From contig SZNP01000001.1 in assembly GCA_005239435.1 (NCBI GenBank), forward strand, positions 1,302,001 through 1,366,000: a DNA stretch of 64,000 nucleotides. The letters run 5' to 3'. The notes under the pieces were generated by a model, which saw nothing but the letters and a program-made list of their open reading frames with translations, did no database searches and had not been told where the DNA came from. This DNA is from Halorussus salinisoli. Its GTDB lineage: Archaea; Halobacteriota; Halobacteria; Halobacteriales; Haladaptataceae. The translations under genes were made by a program, and so were the position numbers. Shown piece after piece: positions 60,628 through 64,000 of this stretch (the stretch's first letter is position 1; each line of letters opens with the position of its first letter).

Positions 60628-61245
60628 AGCGGTTTGGATGATAGATTCGCCCCACGCTTTGCTCACCTTCCCTACTGTCAGAGCCGAAGGACTTCGACAG
60701 AGCCGTGGGATACGAAAAACGTGGGGTGGCCGGACGAGAGGAGTCCAGTCCGTCGATTCCGGTAGTCCGGATCTGCTCACTCTGCACCGCAGAAGTCGGG
60801 GGTATAACGGTGTTCTCGAAAGCCTCCGCCCGGTCGCGGTCACGCGAGCGGTGCACGGCGTGATGCGCCGCGATGCGAGCGGTGCAACCGCGAGCGAAGC
60901 GAGTGTGACCTCGGAAGACGCGGGTCGTCTTCCGGCGGTCGCTCAGCGACATATCCTCGTTCGCACGACCTCGCCGATAGAGGCCGCTGAGACGACTAAA
61001 TTGAACGCGACCGGGCGGCCCCTTTCTCGACCCGTCGGTGGTTCACCTGTCGAGCGTTCGCTGGTGGTTCGTCGCGTCGGGCGCTCGCATCTGGTTGGTC
61101 GGGCCGGGTGTTTCCGGCGGCTGTTCGGCCGGGCGCTCGCCGACGTCGAACTCACGTTCTACGACCGAAGGGGTGACTGAATATTGCTAAAAGAAATTAA
61201 ATGCGGTGTTAGATATAGAAAAACCCTCCCTTCTACCGACTACGG
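60628..61245. other. Non-coding gap with hairpins and short repeats
   Basis: This 618-base stretch has no gene I can support. It contains a direct repeat of GCGAGCGGTGCA (60844-60855 and 60875-60886) and a perfect 9-bp stem, CGGAAGACG with CGTCTTCCG, at 60912-60934. A smaller GTCGC/GCGAC stem follows at 60938-60950. GCGAGCGAAGCGAG near 60890 recalls the 31-kb repeat. Near 61190-61235 it becomes A/T-rich with a T-run on the minus strand, likely where ychF transcription ends. Confidence 0.5.
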
Positions 61246-62439
61246 TTAGTTCGTAGATACGATGTCGATGACGTCCCGGCTATCGAGTTGCGAGTCCGCG
61301 CCGACCTGTCGGTTGCTCCGGCAGTCGATGCCGTGGAGGAACCCCTCGCCGAGGTCCGAGTGGATGTGGTGGGCGAAGTCCTCGGCGGTCGCGCCCTCGG
61401 GCAGGAGGAAGCAGTCGGGCAGGACCTCGCCGTTCTCGTTGCCGAGACCGTTCGCACCACCGGGGAAGACGGGCACGAGACCCAACTCGTCGAAGAGCGC
61501 GGTTTCGAGCGCGCGCTGGACGCCCGTCCCGTCGAACTCGGCGACGAACTCCTCGATGGCTTCCAGACCCTCGCGCTGGTCGCCGGTCACGTCGGCCACG
61601 ATTTCGAAGTCCGAATCGCCGGGCCGGTACTCGACCGCGCCCTGCTCGTCGGCCTGCTTGAGGGCCTTCTCGGCGTGAGCGCTCGCTGGCACGACCGTCA
61701 GATGCTCGTACTCGGGGTCGCTTGTGATTTCCTCGAAGTTTTCCTGCGCCTCCGGGGTGTCCATCTTGTTCGCGGCGACGACCATCGGCTTGGTAGTCTT
61801 GCGAATCTCGCGGGCCAGTTGCTCGCGGTCGTCGCCGTCCCACTCGTCGGGGTCCAGGTCGAGACCCAGCGAGAGAATCTCGCGCTTGATCTCGTCCTTG
61901 TTCGTCCGGAACGCGCTCATCTGCTCGGCCAACTCGACCTCGATGTCGTCGTCGTTGCCGTCGTACCCGCTCTCGTAGCGCCGGATGCCCTTCTCCAGCA
62001 CTTCGAGATACCACATGTCGAGTTCGTTCTCCAGGAAGTCGATGTCCTCGCGGGGGTCGTGGCCTTCGGTGGGTTCCCCCTCGATGTCGGTCGTCCCCGA
62101 GAAGTCCACGACGTGGACCAGCACGTCGGCCTCGTTGAGGTCGGTCAGGAACTGGTTACCCAGTCCCGCGCCCTCGTGCGCGCCGGGAATCAGTCCCGCC
62201 ACGTCCACGAGTTTCGTCGGCACGAATCGGGTGCCTTCCTCGCAGAAGCCGACCGACGGCGTACACTCCTCGTCGAACTCCGGCGCGGCGCACTCGACCC
62301 GGACGTAGGCCTCGCCCACGGCGGGGTCGATGGTCGTGAAGGGGTAGGCCCCCTCCGGCACGTCGTTCATCGTCGCGGCGTTGAAGAACGTGGACTTGCC
62401 CACCGAGGGCTTGCCCACGAGACCGATTTTGTAGCTCAT
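61246..62439 (-). CDS. ychF: YchF/OLA1-type GTP-binding ATPase
   Basis: The 397-aa Obg-related P-loop protein begins MSYKIGLVGKPSVGKSTFFN (Walker A, about residues 8-16) with the G3 segment DVAGLIPGAHEGAGLGNQFL (about 78-97) and NKMDTPEAQENF (about 224-235). The helical middle domain and C-terminal TGS domain end at ...DIVSTN. This universally conserved ATPase associates with ribosomes and stress responses. The order and length are canonical. Confidence 0.95.
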   Translation of the reverse strand: MSYKIGLVGKPSVGKSTFFNAATMNDVPEGAYPFTTIDPAVGEAYVRVECAAPEFDEECTPSVGFCEEGTRFVPTKLVDVAGLIPGAHEGAGLGNQFLTDLNEADVLVHVVDFSGTTDIEGEPTEGHDPREDIDFLENELDMWYLEVLEKGIRRYESGYDGNDDDIEVELAEQMSAFRTNKDEIKREILSLGLDLDPDEWDGDDREQLAREIRKTTKPMVVAANKMDTPEAQENFEEITSDPEYEHLTVVPASAHAEKALKQADEQGAVEYRPGDSDFEIVADVTGDQREGLEAIEEFVAEFDGTGVQRALETALFDELGLVPVFPGGANGLGNENGEVLPDCFLLPEGATAEDFAHHIHSDLGEGFLHGIDCRSNRQVGADSQLDSRDVIDIVSTN

Positions 62440-62574
62440 TGACTCGGTTTGGCGGGTCGGCGGTAATAAGGCCTGCTAATGCCGGAATCGACCGGGAGAG
62501 GCTCTCGCGGTACTCGGTAGCACACTCCGCCAGATGCCGCGGAAATCGTAGACGTAGTGTCGTTGTCGAATGCC

Positions 62575-62739
62575 CTACTCGCCCGCCACCGGACGTCGGT
62601 CCTGCCCGCTCAGATTCTTCGTCACGATACCCTCCTTCGTCTCCGTGAGGCGCTCTCGCGTCACGGAGTCGCCGCGCGCGTTCGCCACGAGTCGGCCGAC
62701 TTCGTCGTCCGGTTCGTCGTCGGCTCCGAGTAGTCCCAC
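62575..62739 (-). CDS. Small protein (54 aa), possibly a trimmed member of a larger family
   Basis: From GTG at 62739 the frame reads VGLLGADDEPDDEVGRLVAN and continues SVTRERLTETKEGIVTKNLSG. GC bias at third positions matches coding DNA, and AGTTTCAAAG at about 62765-62774 (minus strand) is a promoter-like element at suitable distance. The product is soluble and acidic-to-neutral. It is not recognised; a 5'-truncated fragment of a larger gene is also possible. Confidence 0.45.
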   Translation of the reverse strand: MGLLGADDEPDDEVGRLVANARGDSVTRERLTETKEGIVTKNLSGQDRRPVAGE

Positions 62740-62820
62740 ACTCCGGACCAGTCAGGGAACTGCTTTGAAACTATCTCCGTCGCACGCAGATTTATCCCCG
62801 GACCCTCCGTACTCGGACCC

Positions 62821-63780
62821 ATGCGCGCAGTTCGATACCACGAACACGGTGGGCCGGGCGTACTGACGGTCGAAGACGCGGAGCGTCCCGACCCCGGGCC
62901 GGGAGAGCTACGAGTCGAAGTCCGGGCCGCGGGCGTCAACCCGGTGGACACTTACTTCCGCGAAGGGAGCTACGAACCGCCGGAACTCCCGATGATTCCG
63001 GGGTCGGACTTCGCGGGCGTCGTGGACGCCGCGGGCGAGGGCGTGGAGGGATTCGCCGAGGGCGACCGGGTGTTCGGTACGGGACTGGGCAACGACCGTC
63101 AGGGGACCTACGCCGAGTACGCGGTCGCGCCGACCGACCGCGTGGCCCGATTGCCCGACGATGTGGGGTTCGCCGAAGGGGCGGCGGCCGCACTCGTGGG
63201 CGTGACCGCGTGGCGTGCCCTGGTGGACCACGCGGGCCTCGAACCCGCCGAGACGTGTCTCGTCCACGGCGGATCGGGCGGCGTCGGTCACGTCGCGGTC
63301 CAAATCGCCGACTCCGTGGGCGCGCGGGTCGTCACCACCGCGTCCGAGGAGTACCACGACCGACTCGAAGAGATGGGCGCGGACGTCATCGTAGACTACG
63401 GTCGGGAAGACCTCGCCGACGCCGTGGTCGAAGCGGCGGGGCGGTCGGACGTGATTCTGGACCACCGACTCGACCAGTACCTCGACTTCGACGCCGAGGT
63501 GGGCACGCAGGGCGTCCGCGTCGTCGGCATCGGCAACACCGAACCCGATGCGGGATTCGACAACGTCGCGGCGGCCCGCGCCAAGGAGATGCAGTTGCAG
63601 TTGATGAGCATGTACAACACCCCGGACATGGCGGCGATTCTGCGGAAGTTGGCGTGGATGCTGGCGGAGGGCGACCTCCGACCGCGTGTCTCGAAGCGAT
63701 ACGACCTCGACCACGCCGCAGAGGCCCAGAAAGCGGTCCTGCACGACAGTTTCCTCGGAAAGTTGGTCGTGGAACCGTAG
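62821..63780 (+). CDS. Zinc-independent quinone oxidoreductase (MDR superfamily)
   Basis: The 319-aa protein has the family start MRAVRYHEHGGPGVLTVED, the segment RVEVRAAGVNPVDTY (about residues 29-43), the NADP-binding motif VHGGSGGVGHVAVQIA (about 146-161) and the closing HDSFLGKLVVEP. These features fit NADPH:quinone reductases (QOR-like). The expected reaction is reduction of quinones or enones. A TATA-like ATTTATCCC at about 62790-62798 supports the ATG at 62821. Confidence 0.9.
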   Translation: MRAVRYHEHGGPGVLTVEDAERPDPGPGELRVEVRAAGVNPVDTYFREGSYEPPELPMIPGSDFAGVVDAAGEGVEGFAEGDRVFGTGLGNDRQGTYAEYAVAPTDRVARLPDDVGFAEGAAAALVGVTAWRALVDHAGLEPAETCLVHGGSGGVGHVAVQIADSVGARVVTTASEEYHDRLEEMGADVIVDYGREDLADAVVEAAGRSDVILDHRLDQYLDFDAEVGTQGVRVVGIGNTEPDAGFDNVAAARAKEMQLQLMSMYNTPDMAAILRKLAWMLAEGDLRPRVSKRYDLDHAAEAQKAVLHDSFLGKLVVEP

Positions 63781-63887
63781 TTCGGTCTCGTGCGGGCCGG
63801 CGAGCAGTGTGCGGCGCGAAACGCCCGAGTTCCGGAGCGAGCAAAAACCAGAACCTACTACCCTCTCGAAGTCTTTCCGTACCTGTC

Positions 63888-64000
63888 GTGGGCGACTCTG
63901 GATATCGGAACGTGACGAAACATCCGACGTTCATCCGTCTCTATCGGTTCGTCATCGTCGGGGCGAGCGCCGCGCTCGTGCAGACGGCGGTCCTGTGGCT
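63888..64000 (+). CDS. GtrA-like membrane protein, N-terminus only (cut by window end)
   Basis: Only about 37 residues are present. After RNVTKHPTFIRLYRF the sequence continues VIVGASAALVQTAVLW, the first membrane helix pattern of GtrA-family proteins, which are often linked to polysaccharide or lipid-carrier flipping. Two GTG starts are possible, 63888 (leaderless distance from CCTACTACC at about 63854) and 63912. The stop and remainder lie outside the window. Confidence 0.6.
   Translation, partial: MGDSGYRNVTKHPTFIRLYRFVIVGASAALVQTAVLW

Noticed and set aside
60638..61180. A 180-codon plus-strand open frame in the gap before ychF
   Set aside because: It runs through stems and direct repeats, has no domain and Arg/Ser/Thr-rich noise composition.

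Overview
The window is chromosomal DNA from a haloarchaeon (class Halobacteria). Proteins are acidic and rich in Asp and Glu. Coding GC is high with strong G/C bias at third codon positions. Many genes look leaderless, with an A/T-rich TATA element about 25-30 bases before the start codon. Several families are haloarchaeal: bacterio-opsin-activator-type regulators with HTH_10, DUF4013 membrane proteins, Tat-exported proteins and small zinc ribbons. Halorussus or Haladaptatus-like genera would fit, but the genus cannot be fixed from sequence reading alone. I saw no CRISPR array, rRNA operon, complete insertion sequence, prophage or plasmid origin.

Layout. 0-5 kb: small conserved proteins, a MutY DNA glycosylase, a serpin lipoprotein, and gdhA behind a 49-aa zinc-ribbon gene. 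5-12.4 kb: a large PAS/GAF/HTH_10 regulator, an FMN reductase, an MDR oxidoreductase, a CinA-like protein, thymidine kinase and a Yip1-like membrane protein. 12.6-21.8 kb: small proteins, a degenerate S1/OB/DHH protein, an MFS transporter with a perfect palindrome at its start, Elp3, two coupled membrane proteins and a metallo-hydrolase. 22.1-25.4 kb: a siroheme nitrite/sulfite reductase overlapping an F420-dehydrogenase-like iron-sulfur flavoprotein. 25.5-31 kb: a ribosome-rescue neighbourhood (rqcH, two DUF4013 genes, pelA, a membrane protein). 31-35 kb: two short minus-strand operons (VOC protein plus hydrolase; Cys-rich protein plus BKACE enzyme), an SDR remnant and a metallo-hydrolase. 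35-44 kb: an Lhr-type helicase, a DASS transporter, a tautomerase, a LarA-like racemase, a broken PAS gene and an M42 peptidase.

43.9-46.9 kb is an accessory patch of visibly lower GC. It holds a Tat-exported von Willebrand A protein with internal repeats, a possible gene remnant and a frameshifted FkbM methyltransferase. 47-56 kb: an NmrA-like reductase, adenine deaminase coupled to a metallo-hydrolase, tRNA-Val(CAC) followed by a strong stem-loop, a Thr/Glu-rich exported protein, an ATP-grasp ligase, hisH and an MscS-like channel. 56-64 kb: sucCD, zinc ribbons, a short HTH_10 regulator, a winged-helix protein, YchF, a quinone oxidoreductase and the start of a GtrA-like gene cut by the window end.

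Most of the window is ordinary housekeeping. The points most worth a second look are the reductase/F420-type pair, the palindrome at the MFS start, a family of structured intergenic repeats (12.5, 31.0, 51.1 and perhaps 60.9 kb), the stem-loop after tRNA-Val, and two single-base frameshifts that both sit in G/C homopolymers.
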